From the IMG/VR virus record IMGVR_UViG_3300046777_002412, positions 1 through 25,203 of that record: a DNA stretch of 25,203 nucleotides; one strand, given 5' to 3'. The stretch comes from a virus. Positions 1 through 6,916 of the stretch are shown here, piece after piece (position 1 is the first letter of the stretch; each line of letters starts with the position of its first letter). The notes beneath the pieces were generated by a model. It made no database searches. It saw nothing but the letters and a program-made list of their open reading frames with translations, and was not told where the DNA came from. The position numbers and the translations under genes are program-made.

Positions 1-1496
1 AGATTCATCATTGGTCTACCTCTCCATGAGAAGAGTATAGTATAAACATTACCAGTAGATTGTATCCGTTGATAGTCCTCGTTTGTTAATTGTCCAGGTT
101 GAATTACAGAATCCGCAAGAGGTAAAGAGGGTCCAGAAAGTTTCTTAAGTGCAGCATTCTTTTCATTGGGATTAGTATTACCAGTTGCAAGATTTCTGAT
201 CTTTGCCTGTCTTTGTGCTTGTCTATGTCCAGAACCAATTTCAAAACTTACATTCTCATTTGCTGGATGAATATCATTGGGATCATAAGGATCTGGAGCT
301 AATGAAGCTGGAAGTGAAAACATTCTCCAATAACCTTCACCATATCTGCACTCTTTCATTGTCTCGTTTTTTTGGCACTTGGGGCAATATCTTTGAACTT
401 CACCCATTTCTTGAAGTTCAAAAGATTCTTTCTTAGTTTTATTGCCCCAATTCTTTGCACCAACTTTACGACACTTGACTAAAGCTCCAGATGCATATGC
501 AGATGGCCAAACTTTATAACGAGATTTTACTTTTGAATAACATGCGTCTTTTTCTTCAGTCGCAACCATCTTAGCCTTACCCTTTCTATCGGGATTTGGA
601 TCTTCTTGGTTCTTACGACGGAATGCACTCTCCTCTTCCTTATCGGAGAGATCTGCTTTCATTTTACTTGAACCACATTTTGGTTTTGTGGTTTGTCCTT
701 CTTGTTTTGCACAGGGTTTTCCTGCGTATTTACCACCCAATTGAACCCAGCCAGGGGTGCCATCAGAAGCGCGACTCTTAGTAAACCAGTCATGCAGAGA
801 ACTATCACCACTCTTGTTTTCATCAATAGAATCCTCCTTCACGCAATTAGGAACTACTTTCTTTCCCTTCTTTTTCATTCCAAGTTGTTTGTATCCATCC
901 CAGCACTTTTCATCAATTGGTTGAGTAAATGATTTAAACTTATAATCACTACCTTTAATTATGTCAACAACATGTGCAAAAGTATTACCATTTGCGTCAT
1001 GAAGTTCTGTCCATTCTTCCTTTACTTTCTCCATCTTTTTGAGTTTGGAGTAGTAATTTGGAATTTCATCTAGATGTTGCAAAGCAATGTCCATTGCCTC
1101 ATCATTGTCAGTTGTATGTTCATGTTCAACTTTCATCCCCATCTCAAGTTGTTTTTGGATAGATGACGGAGATACTTTATGCTTTTTTGCGATTTCTTCT
1201 ACAGACTTATGTCCTTTAAATCCTTCTTTAACTTCTTTTTTTCTTTCGGTATCATCTTCTCCATGAGATAGATGATCAGCTACTGTATCAAGATACTCTG
1301 CAGCTTTAGTAATCTTTGATTGTACCCATGCTTCTAAATCACCTTCACCTTTTAGTTTAGTCATTAATCTGGTGATCGCAGCCTGTGCAGTTTTAAGTTC
1401 TCCACGAGCCATGGAAAACTCAAAGTCTTCTCCGAGAGGTGCAATTGTTTGTAGGTCTGAAAGAATAGACCACTCTTTAAAGGTGAGTTTTTCCAT
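1..1496 (-). CDS. Multidomain cyanophage protein (DUF5661/DUF5872-like), 3' part missing
   Basis: I read one continuous open frame of 498 codons from the ATG at 1496 to the left edge of the window, where it stays open. It starts 1 base after the stop of the upstream gene. Segments in order: a helical N-terminus (1-90); a helix-turn-helix-like stretch with VEEIAKKHKVSPSSIQKQ (about 99-116) running into a DUF5661-like segment with EMGMKVEHEH and ALQHLDEIPNYYSKLKKME (about 118-150); a DUF5872-like segment starting LHDWFTKSRASDG (about 235-305) and rich in Cys, Lys and Gly; a VWPSAYASGALVKCRKVGAKN motif (about 325-345) that I associate with cyanophage proteins; a CPKC pair with a third Cys 10 residues later (about 368-380), possibly metal-binding; and, near the edge, VYTILFSWRGRP. 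The function is unknown. The Cys/Lys-rich modules suggest nucleic-acid or metal binding, but that is inference. It lies after gene 16, where gene 17 (large terminase) would be expected soon. Confidence 0.8.
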   Translation of the reverse strand, partial: MEKLTFKEWSILSDLQTIAPLGEDFEFSMARGELKTAQAAITRLMTKLKGEGDLEAWVQSKITKAAEYLDTVADHLSHGEDDTERKKEVKEGFKGHKSVEEIAKKHKVSPSSIQKQLEMGMKVEHEHTTDNDEAMDIALQHLDEIPNYYSKLKKMEKVKEEWTELHDANGNTFAHVVDIIKGSDYKFKSFTQPIDEKCWDGYKQLGMKKKGKKVVPNCVKEDSIDENKSGDSSLHDWFTKSRASDGTPGWVQLGGKYAGKPCAKQEGQTTKPKCGSSKMKADLSDKEEESAFRRKNQEDPNPDRKGKAKMVATEEKDACYSKVKSRYKVWPSAYASGALVKCRKVGAKNWGNKTKKESFELQEMGEVQRYCPKCQKNETMKECRYGEGYWRMFSLPASLAPDPYDPNDIHPANENVSFEIGSGHRQAQRQAKIRNLATGNTNPNEKNAALKKLSGPSLPLADSVIQPGQLTNEDYQRIQSTGNVYTILFSWRGRPMMN

Positions 1497-1497
1497 T

Positions 1498-1884
1498 TTA
1501 CTTTTGATTGGCTAGATTTTTCTTTCCAAGTGCGATCACTTGATCACGAGTCATACCAGGATTTGCTTTCATTTTTGCAGCTCCACCACCAGCTGCAAAG
1601 TCATCTTTTGGTTTTGCTGCAGGTTCTCTTCTCAATTTTTCTGCCTGAGCATTCATTAAATTTGTTTTGGCTTGTGTTTCTGGTGAGATGTAGGGGCCTT
1701 CTTTCTTTTGAAGAGCTCTTTTTCCTGCATGAAGAGCATCCTCAACACTACTTCCCGATCTTAATGCTGCTTTACCACCACCAGCTTTGAGTGCAGCATG
1801 ACCACCTAGATCGGAAAACCTTTGCGATCCTGGTTTTATACCTTTGGTATACATCTCAGCACAAAATTCTTGGAATGTCTTCAT
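1498..1884 (-). CDS. Small basic protein with capsid-targeting-like N-terminus; putative internal head protein
   Basis: The product has 128 residues. It begins MKTFQEFCAEMYTKG, close to the T4 capsid-targeting sequence MKTYQEFIAE of internal proteins such as IPIII, which the gp21 protease cuts after the final Glu. Here 8 of those 10 positions match (Phe for Tyr at 4, Cys for Ile at 8). The remaining 118 residues hold about 22 Lys/Arg against 10 Asp/Glu and are rich in Gly and Ala (GGHAALKAGGGKAALRSGSS, FAAGGGAAKMK), as expected of a basic protein packed with DNA. There is no transmembrane segment or Cys pair. It lies 22 bases after gene 16 and ends 1 base before the next gene. No strong Shine-Dalgarno is visible (AAAGAA just before ATG). 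Packaging into the capsid is inferred from the N-terminus; the rest resembles nothing I recognise. Confidence 0.75.
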   Translation of the reverse strand: MKTFQEFCAEMYTKGIKPGSQRFSDLGGHAALKAGGGKAALRSGSSVEDALHAGKRALQKKEGPYISPETQAKTNLMNAQAEKLRREPAAKPKDDFAAGGGAAKMKANPGMTRDQVIALGKKNLANQK

Positions 1885-1906
1885 TTCTTTATTCGTTGTC
1901 TATCTA

Positions 1907-2335
1907 TTATTTAGATGGATCTTGATTCATTGAACTCTTTAAGAACTTTTGAAGTTCTGCAGTGGATCCCAAAAACACTGCATTGTTGGTAACATTCGTT
2001 GGTACGGATCCTTTTTGTTCTTGATTAATATCTTTCATCTTCTTCTGAAGATCGAGAAGTTTATCTGTAACATCTCCAACATTTTTAATGAGTTGCCCAG
2101 CAACTTCATATGCTCTTGGAGAATCGGATTCTTGTGCGAGTTCTAGGATACCATTAATTGCCTCTTGACCCTTTTCAATAATTGAATAGAGTTGACCTCT
2201 AGAATACTCATAATCTTTTTGAAGTTGATCCAGAGATTCTACAGGTTTAATTGCGGTGGGTTCTGATTTAACTATTTCCGATTTAATTGGAGTTGTTTCA
2301 ATATTCAAAGCCTTATCAATATCTTCAAAACTCAT
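1907..2335 (-). CDS. 16: Terminase small subunit gp16
   Basis: The product has 142 residues (T4 gp16 has 164) and should be the DNA-recognition and regulatory subunit of the packaging motor. It would form a ring that helps the large terminase gp17 start packaging at the portal. The central helical pair is characteristic of cyanophage gp16: DYEYSRGQLYSIIEKGQEAI, then ILELAQESDSPRAYEVAGQL and DVTDKLLDLQKKMKDI (about 41-105), a likely coiled-coil oligomerisation core. The tail with VTNNAVFLGSTAELQKFL also fits. The N-terminus (MSFEDIDKALNIE) is acidic and probably flexible. The start overlaps the gp15 stop as ATGA, with AAAGGA 9 bases upstream, so the two are translationally coupled. The frame ends with a double stop, TAA TAG. 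Confidence 0.88.
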   Translation of the reverse strand: MSFEDIDKALNIETTPIKSEIVKSEPTAIKPVESLDQLQKDYEYSRGQLYSIIEKGQEAINGILELAQESDSPRAYEVAGQLIKNVGDVTDKLLDLQKKMKDINQEQKGSVPTNVTNNAVFLGSTAELQKFLKSSMNQDPSK

Positions 2336-3381
2336 ACATCAGTTCCTTTAGTAGTACTATAAACTTTACCATCACCGTAATCATATCTAGATTCACTGAA
2401 TCCAAAGTCATCATCTAAATCAATCAATTCGTCATCAGCATTATCGATTACATTAAGTGCAGTTCCTGCTGCATGTGTTGTGATAGGAGTATTATCTTGA
2501 CCTCTATTTACGGTCAAAGTATTTCCAGAAATCTTACGAATAAACATGGATTCGGAACCAATCATAATATATGTTTTTTCAAGTAGAACTGATCCATCTA
2601 CAACATCAAATTGAGTTATATCTTCAGAGATATCTTCAGTAATTTGAGTAGTTTCATCGTTATTATAATCTTGTAATGCTCTAGCTTCTGCAACATATCT
2701 CAACTGTCTAGATGCATTAACTCTATTTGTATTGGTATAATAATCAACTTGGACCTGTTTAATCAATGCATCATTCGGTGTTCCAACTGGACCAAACAGA
2801 TAAGTCTTAGCAACGAAATCTAATGTGTATACTAAAACTCTTCTTGTAGTAAAATCTCCCTCATATTGATCGTCCATTGCGATTCTTTCAAGAATCATTG
2901 GAATATCTCTTTTTTCCCCAATACTCGATACCAAATCTACAGTTAGATTAAAATGTGGTTGAAAGTATGGAAGTATTTGTTCTACAACTTGTAATGCATC
3001 TTCATTTAATTTAGACATTATTGAAAGTCTAAAATTTACATTATATGGAACAGGCATAAAAACTTTTGTTAGTTCATTGTTTGCCTGGTCTAAGGCCTTA
3101 AAAGTTTGCATAGTAGAAGATTTTCTACTAGAATCATATGAAATCCCAGTCATTTCAAACGACATTCTTGGAAGAGTAATCGCAACTCTTTTCTTTAAAT
3201 CGGGAACTTGTTCGATTCTGGCTAAAAATTTTTGAACAGGACCATAAGCAATAGGAACTGTAATAATACTGAAATCATCTCCAGCATTATCTTTATGTTT
3301 AATCTGAATATTATTAAAAAGTGTACCGAAAGCCACTATGGTCTTTCTCAATATTTCGTGGTAAAAATAATTTGAGATCAT
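2332..3381 (-). CDS. 15: Tail sheath stabiliser and completion protein gp15
   Basis: The product has 349 residues. gp15 forms a hexameric ring that caps the finished tail tube and sheath and joins it to the gp13/gp14 neck. Recognition rests on the N-terminal YFYHEILRKTIVAFGTLFNNIQIKH, the PRMSFEMTGISYDSSRK region (71-87) and QVVEQILPYFQPHFN (131-145), which nearly matches T4 gp15. T4 gp15 is 272 residues, so this protein has extra C-terminal sequence. From about 262 to 312 there is a small beta module with FIRKISGNTLTVNRGQDNTP and HAAGTALNVI, a type found in many phage structural proteins. It is followed by an acidic linker (DDELIDLDDDFG) and a Tyr-rich end. The start ATG is 27 bases after the gp14 stop with only a weak ribosome site. 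A CTAAATAA box lies at the gp14 stop. Confidence 0.92.
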   Translation of the reverse strand: MISNYFYHEILRKTIVAFGTLFNNIQIKHKDNAGDDFSIITVPIAYGPVQKFLARIEQVPDLKKRVAITLPRMSFEMTGISYDSSRKSSTMQTFKALDQANNELTKVFMPVPYNVNFRLSIMSKLNEDALQVVEQILPYFQPHFNLTVDLVSSIGEKRDIPMILERIAMDDQYEGDFTTRRVLVYTLDFVAKTYLFGPVGTPNDALIKQVQVDYYTNTNRVNASRQLRYVAEARALQDYNNDETTQITEDISEDITQFDVVDGSVLLEKTYIMIGSESMFIRKISGNTLTVNRGQDNTPITTHAAGTALNVIDNADDELIDLDDDFGFSESRYDYGDGKVYSTTKGTDV

Positions 3382-3408
3382 TACAAGTAACCGTAGAGTA
3401 ATAATTAT

Positions 3409-4839
3409 TTAGTATTCGCCAAATGGGTTCTTTTGACTAAAGTCTAGAATATCATCAGCAGCTAATTCAATTTCAATGTTTTCCGCATATAGATCTAGAA
3501 ATTCATTTGTTTGAACTGTAGATACTTTATAACTTGCTCCGATACCAATAATAGACTCACCTCTAGCAAAATTACCGTCAACAATTGCAACCTTAAGAAT
3601 TCTATTAGTTGCATCCCAACTCTTAACATATCCTGTTGTACCAGTTCTTGATCCAGTAACAACTTCATTATAGTCATAATCTCCGAATGTAGTTGCGGTA
3701 GGATCTGTGAAGGATATTGTTGGAGTAAATGTATATCCTGCACCAGCATTAGAATAACGGATTGCAACCACTACTCCATTAGAATTGAGAACTGCTTCTG
3801 CTTGTGCATTTCTGATATTAGAAGAAATGCCCGTGCTGGTAGGAATGAAGGTTCTTTGTATTGTAACTTGAGGAGTTGTGGTGTATCCAACACCACCGGA
3901 AGAAATTCCAATGACTCCTAGAACTCTTGTATTAATTACTGCAGTTGCAATTCCACCACTTCCACCACCACCAGAAATAGTAACCGTTGGTGGTTCAGTG
4001 TATCCGAATCCAGGATTTGTGATGAGAATTCTATCAATTGCAAGTTTTTGATTTGTAGATCTACTTGTCATGATTGCAACAGCAGTTGCAGTCAATCCAC
4101 CTGCCGGTGCAGTAGATATAGAAACTATAGGTGGGAAAGAATATCCAAATCCATCATTAATAAGATCAACATATTGGACTGACTTGGAATTAGGATCAGT
4201 CGTTGCAAATCCAACTGTAGCTACTGCAGTTGTTGCACCCGTTCCAACCATTTGAATAGTATAAACATTTCCAAGATCTTTAATAGATTCATTGATCTCT
4301 ATTCCAGTAGAATCAACTTCAGGAACATCAATAATTTCATCTTCATATTCAAATCTCTCACATCTCAGTTCATAAACATAAAGATTGTTGAGTTGGTAAA
4401 AGGGTTTCTTACCCTCAACATATTTTATTTCAAATAAAGACTCATCAAGAGGAAACCAAATCAAATCTCCTTCTTGTGGTCTATAAGCAACTTTTCTCTC
4501 ATCCTCTGGCCATAATTTTAATAAAGGTGAAATGAAATCGTCATATCTTTCCTTTGAAATTACAAGATTGATTTCATCATTACTTCTGACACCAAACTTT
4601 GTAAGAAGATCTCCATTACCACTAAATCCCTCAAAGTTCATTAAATAGGCTTCAATACGAAAACTATCATCAAATTTTGATGCAGTAACCTCTTTGATAA
4701 CTGTATTTTCTCCAATAATTCTTCTAGGCATGTATAGAACATCTTGTCCATACATTTTGAGTTGTTCGTTAATTAGATCTTGAATAAGTCTCTGCTCACT
4801 CGGAGATCCTTGAAGAAAATAAGAATTGAGTGGTGACAT
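3409..4839 (-). CDS. 14: Neck protein gp14 with a large beta-repeat insertion
   Basis: The product has 476 residues, much longer than T4 gp14 (256). gp14 with gp13 seals the filled head and forms the surface the tail binds. Residues 1-190 look like the conserved body: SPLNSYFLQGSPSEQRLIQD, LYMPRRIIGENTVIKEVTAS, and PQEGDLIWFPLDESLFEIKYVEG. The extreme C-terminus (LAADDILDFSQKNPFGEY) also looks canonical. Between about 191 and 445 sits extra sequence with four related motifs: DGFGYSFPPIVSIS (229), PGFGYTEPPTVTIS (276), GGVGYTTTPQVTIQ (315) and AGAGYTFTPTISFT (365). A TGSRTGTTGYVKSWD segment follows (396-410). These look like beta-solenoid or immunoglobulin-like decoration projecting from the neck; that placement is inference. 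The start follows the gp13 stop by 1 base. Confidence 0.92.
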   Translation of the reverse strand: MSPLNSYFLQGSPSEQRLIQDLINEQLKMYGQDVLYMPRRIIGENTVIKEVTASKFDDSFRIEAYLMNFEGFSGNGDLLTKFGVRSNDEINLVISKERYDDFISPLLKLWPEDERKVAYRPQEGDLIWFPLDESLFEIKYVEGKKPFYQLNNLYVYELRCERFEYEDEIIDVPEVDSTGIEINESIKDLGNVYTIQMVGTGATTAVATVGFATTDPNSKSVQYVDLINDGFGYSFPPIVSISTAPAGGLTATAVAIMTSRSTNQKLAIDRILITNPGFGYTEPPTVTISGGGGSGGIATAVINTRVLGVIGISSGGVGYTTTPQVTIQRTFIPTSTGISSNIRNAQAEAVLNSNGVVVAIRYSNAGAGYTFTPTISFTDPTATTFGDYDYNEVVTGSRTGTTGYVKSWDATNRILKVAIVDGNFARGESIIGIGASYKVSTVQTNEFLDLYAENIEIELAADDILDFSQKNPFGEY

Positions 4840-4840
4840 A

Positions 4841-5671
4841 TTAACCTATGAGATCAAGTGGTGGTAATTCGTATTCATCCTTAAGTTGTTGTTCCAATTT
4901 TTCTACTTCCGCAACACCATCGTCATAAATCTGTCTTCCATTCAACTGAACTCCACCTGGAAGTAAGACCCCATTGAATTTAATCATATTCTGTCCCCAC
5001 TGTTTTTTAATTAATGCAGTGAGGTATTTCTTCAACCACCAATCGTTGTAGAGTTTTGGGGCATCTGATGGATCTACAATTCTGTAACAATCGATGATTA
5101 CATATTCATTTTCACCAACCTGAGACCAATCAATATCAAGATATAGTTTATGATTCTTCTTGTTGAATCTAATTTGTGCGTGTGGATTTAAAAGAAAATC
5201 CAAATCTTCAAGGTATCTCTTGACCATTGCATAGTTTAGAAGATCTAATGCACCATAATAGTAAACATCATTCAAGAATAACTGATATTTAATATTAAAA
5301 AGACCGTCTGAAATTGTACTAGAATTTATTTTAAGAATATTATTTACGCCAATAATACTATCTGGAAGAGGTAAATAGTTGACTCCTTCAACATAAGTAA
5401 GAGAAGTTAAACCAGCTCCAACGACACTACCTGAAGTGGATGCAGAACCTACTGGACCTGGTTGAGCCAGGGTTGTTTTAGTTGCAGGAGTAAGTTTATG
5501 TTTTAAAAATACACGATCAATACCATCAAAATGACGCTCATGGTAATATTGAATTGCATCATCAATTAAATTATCAATCTGATCGTCATCTACATTTATT
5601 TCTAAAACTGGCTTTCCTAGTTGTTTGAGGCAATAGTCTTTCAACTCCGCTCTACTAGATGGTTGCGCCAT
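4841..5671 (-). CDS. 13: Neck protein gp13 (head completion)
   Basis: The product has 276 residues (T4 gp13 has 309) and should be the head-completion adaptor that binds the portal after packaging. The N-terminus is diagnostic: SSRAELKDYCLKQLGKPVLE, then an acidic stretch (NVDDDQIDNLIDDAIQYYHE) and HFDGIDRVFLKHKLT. A low-complexity loop follows (PGPVGSASTSGSVVGAG, about 71-88), then conserved gp13-like segments YLPLPDSIIGVNNILKIN and MVKRYLEDLDFLLNPHAQIR. The C-terminal half (NDWWLKKYLTALIKKQWGQN, LPGGVQLNGRQIYDDG) is also typical. It is the first gene of the 13-14-15-16 cluster. The ribosome site AGGGG (5684-5680) lies 8 bases before the ATG, inside the 3' arm of a hairpin, so start-site access should depend on which promoter made the message. 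Confidence 0.93.
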   Translation of the reverse strand: MAQPSSRAELKDYCLKQLGKPVLEINVDDDQIDNLIDDAIQYYHERHFDGIDRVFLKHKLTPATKTTLAQPGPVGSASTSGSVVGAGLTSLTYVEGVNYLPLPDSIIGVNNILKINSSTISDGLFNIKYQLFLNDVYYYGALDLLNYAMVKRYLEDLDFLLNPHAQIRFNKKNHKLYLDIDWSQVGENEYVIIDCYRIVDPSDAPKLYNDWWLKKYLTALIKKQWGQNMIKFNGVLLPGGVQLNGRQIYDDGVAEVEKLEQQLKDEYELPPLDLIG

Positions 5672-5700
5672 AAAAAATACCCCTAGTTTCCTAGAGGTAT
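5672..5700 (-). terminator. Intrinsic-terminator-like hairpin that contains the gp13 ribosome binding site
   Basis: Read on the minus strand, positions 5700-5691 pair with 5686-5677. This gives a 10-base-pair stem with one G-U wobble at 5682/5695, and a GAAA tetraloop at 5690-5687. Five unpaired T residues follow (5676-5672) and run directly into the gp13 ATG. The 3' arm contains AGGGG (5684-5680), the only good Shine-Dalgarno for gene 13. RNA reading through from the dioxygenase gene would form this hairpin, which should favour termination and hide the ribosome site. Confidence 0.75.
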
Positions 5701-5705
5701 TTATG
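5698..5705 (-). promoter_or_regulatory. T4-like late promoter box CATAAATA upstream of gene 13
   Basis: CATAAATA on the minus strand fits the NATAAATA late motif used in T4-like cyanophages. By analogy with T4 spacing, transcription would begin near 5692. That lies inside the 5' arm of the hairpin at 5700-5677, so the late message would lack most of the 5' arm. The T4-like sigma and coactivator system that would read it is outside this window. Confidence 0.7.
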
Positions 5706-5745
5706 TTTAGTAAAGATAATTATCAATTTATGGACAATCGCAAAA

Positions 5746-6507
5746 TCACCTAAGCCTCATAACAGCATTATTTACTTGAAAATTATTATTACTAATAGAA
5801 TTTATTTTTGACTTTTTATTAAAAAAGAATACTTGAAATAATCTAGAATTTTCTGGAGTTATTCCAAAATATTTTGTTGCAGAATGAAATCTTTTTGCAT
5901 TAAAAATAACACACCTATTATAAACATTTTCAACATAATCTACCATATCCCAATTATCAAAATTAGTACATTCTTCCTTTGGTATAACAACTTCGGAATT
6001 ATTTTGAAATTCTTCATTTGTTTTTTTGTATCTAAAAAATCCTGTTCCGGAACCTTCTGGTGGGTTTGGAGTTAAATATACTACTGCAGCATATGTGTTT
6101 CCGTGATCGGAATGTATCCACAATTCGGAGTTTTCATCACAATATTGAAAACATCCATTAGACAAAGACTCAAACATATTTAAAGTAATATTGGAGTCCT
6201 TTGTCCTCATGGATAGAGTATTAATATCGAATTCCAACATGTCCAAATTAGATTGAAAATCGCAAGTACTTGCAAAAATCCAACGACTTGGATCAATGTC
6301 AATATTATAATGTTTTTCCAATTTTAACTTATTTTCTATTAAATTTTTAATATCAGATTTACATCTATATCCTGGATATGTCGAATATCCATTTTCTTTT
6401 ATTTTTGATTCACCAAAACTTTTATCTAATTGTAATCTTTCTAATGCAAAGTTTCTTATTTTATCTGGATCTTCATACCAATTATCAACTATTACATAAT
6501 TTAACAT
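5746..6507 (-). CDS. Predicted 2-oxoglutarate/Fe(II)-dependent dioxygenase
   Basis: The product has 253 residues with a double-stranded beta-helix signature. The pair IHSDHG (His132, Asp134) and the distal His208 in CVIFNAKRFHSATKYFG form a plausible HxD...H iron triad. Arg222 in NSRLFQVFFFN is the likely 2-oxoglutarate anchor. The strand AAVVYLTPNPPEGSGTGFFRY (140-160) fits the post-triad region of this superfamily. The N-terminal half (YVIVDNWYEDPDKIRNFAL, YPGYRCKSDIKNL) resembles oxygenases of the DUF6445 kind; that family name is tentative. It starts 5 bases after the putative fibre-assembly gene and ends 74 bases before gene 13. There is no clear Shine-Dalgarno, and it looks more AT-rich than its neighbours, which hints at recent acquisition. 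The substrate is unknown: a virion fibre residue, a host protein or a small molecule are all possible. Confidence 0.75.
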   Translation of the reverse strand: MLNYVIVDNWYEDPDKIRNFALERLQLDKSFGESKIKENGYSTYPGYRCKSDIKNLIENKLKLEKHYNIDIDPSRWIFASTCDFQSNLDMLEFDINTLSMRTKDSNITLNMFESLSNGCFQYCDENSELWIHSDHGNTYAAVVYLTPNPPEGSGTGFFRYKKTNEEFQNNSEVVIPKEECTNFDNWDMVDYVENVYNRCVIFNAKRFHSATKYFGITPENSRLFQVFFFNKKSKINSISNNNFQVNNAVMRLR

Positions 6508-6512
6508 AATTA

Positions 6513-6875
6513 TTATGGTTTTGGATACTTTTCTTTGATTTCTTTAATATGTGCATACCAAAGTGATGTAGTCTTTCCTGGAATTCTTTCTGCATCCATG
6601 TCATCCCAGAGTAAAGCTAATTGTTCTTCAACCGGAGCATATTCGAGATATCTATATCTTCTATACTCTTCAATTTCCCATTCTGCAATTAATTCGTTTA
6701 ATTTTGTTTTAATTTCCTCTTCAGTTGGTGGTTGAACCTTATTATCTTCTTGCCAGTATAGTGAACTATAGTCATTCATAGATATACCAAAAGATACATC
6801 AGGCATTAAAGCCGCTATAGCATCTGCATACTCTGGAAATTTTTTAAAATTCTCTCTAAATCTAAGAACGGTCAT
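6513..6875 (-). CDS. Putative tail-fibre assembly protein (XkdW-like)
   Basis: The product has 120 residues. The pattern is that of small proteins found next to phage tail-fibre genes: an N-terminal domain (MTVLRFRENFKKFPEYADAI), then VQPPTEEEIKTKLNELIAEW, a charged helix, and the C-terminal signature YAPVEEQLALLWDDMD with IKEIKEKYPKP. XkdW-like and related fibre-assembly families share the last two features. Its position directly after three paralogous fibre-type genes supports a chaperone or assembly role. An AATAAATA box lies 24-31 bases before the ATG. The ribosome site is weak (CAGAG). The role is inferred from pattern and context; catalysis is not indicated. Confidence 0.6.
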   Translation of the reverse strand: MTVLRFRENFKKFPEYADAIAALMPDVSFGISMNDYSSLYWQEDNKVQPPTEEEIKTKLNELIAEWEIEEYRRYRYLEYAPVEEQLALLWDDMDAERIPGKTTSLWYAHIKEIKEKYPKP

Positions 6876-6898
6876 GACTTTAATAACTCTGATATTTT

Positions 6899-6906
6899 TA
6901 TTTATT
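6899..6906 (-). promoter_or_regulatory. Late-promoter-like box AATAAATA
   Basis: AATAAATA fits NATAAATA and sits just after the TAA of the 186-residue fibre-type gene (stop at 6919-6917), upstream of the assembly gene at 6875. It overlaps a CTAAATAA motif at 6909-6902 that recurs at other gene ends in the window. Confidence 0.5.
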
Positions 6907-6916
6907 TAGATTGAAA

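Noticed and set aside
203-932. Plus-strand open frames opposite the partial left-edge gene
   Set aside because: They lie antisense to a continuous minus-strand frame with recognisable phage motifs, have no ribosome sites, and encode no recognisable protein.
1-1496. Possible frameshift in the left-edge gene
   Set aside because: An initial offset came from miscounting the start. Reading codon by codon from the ATG at 1496 keeps one frame to the window edge without a stop.
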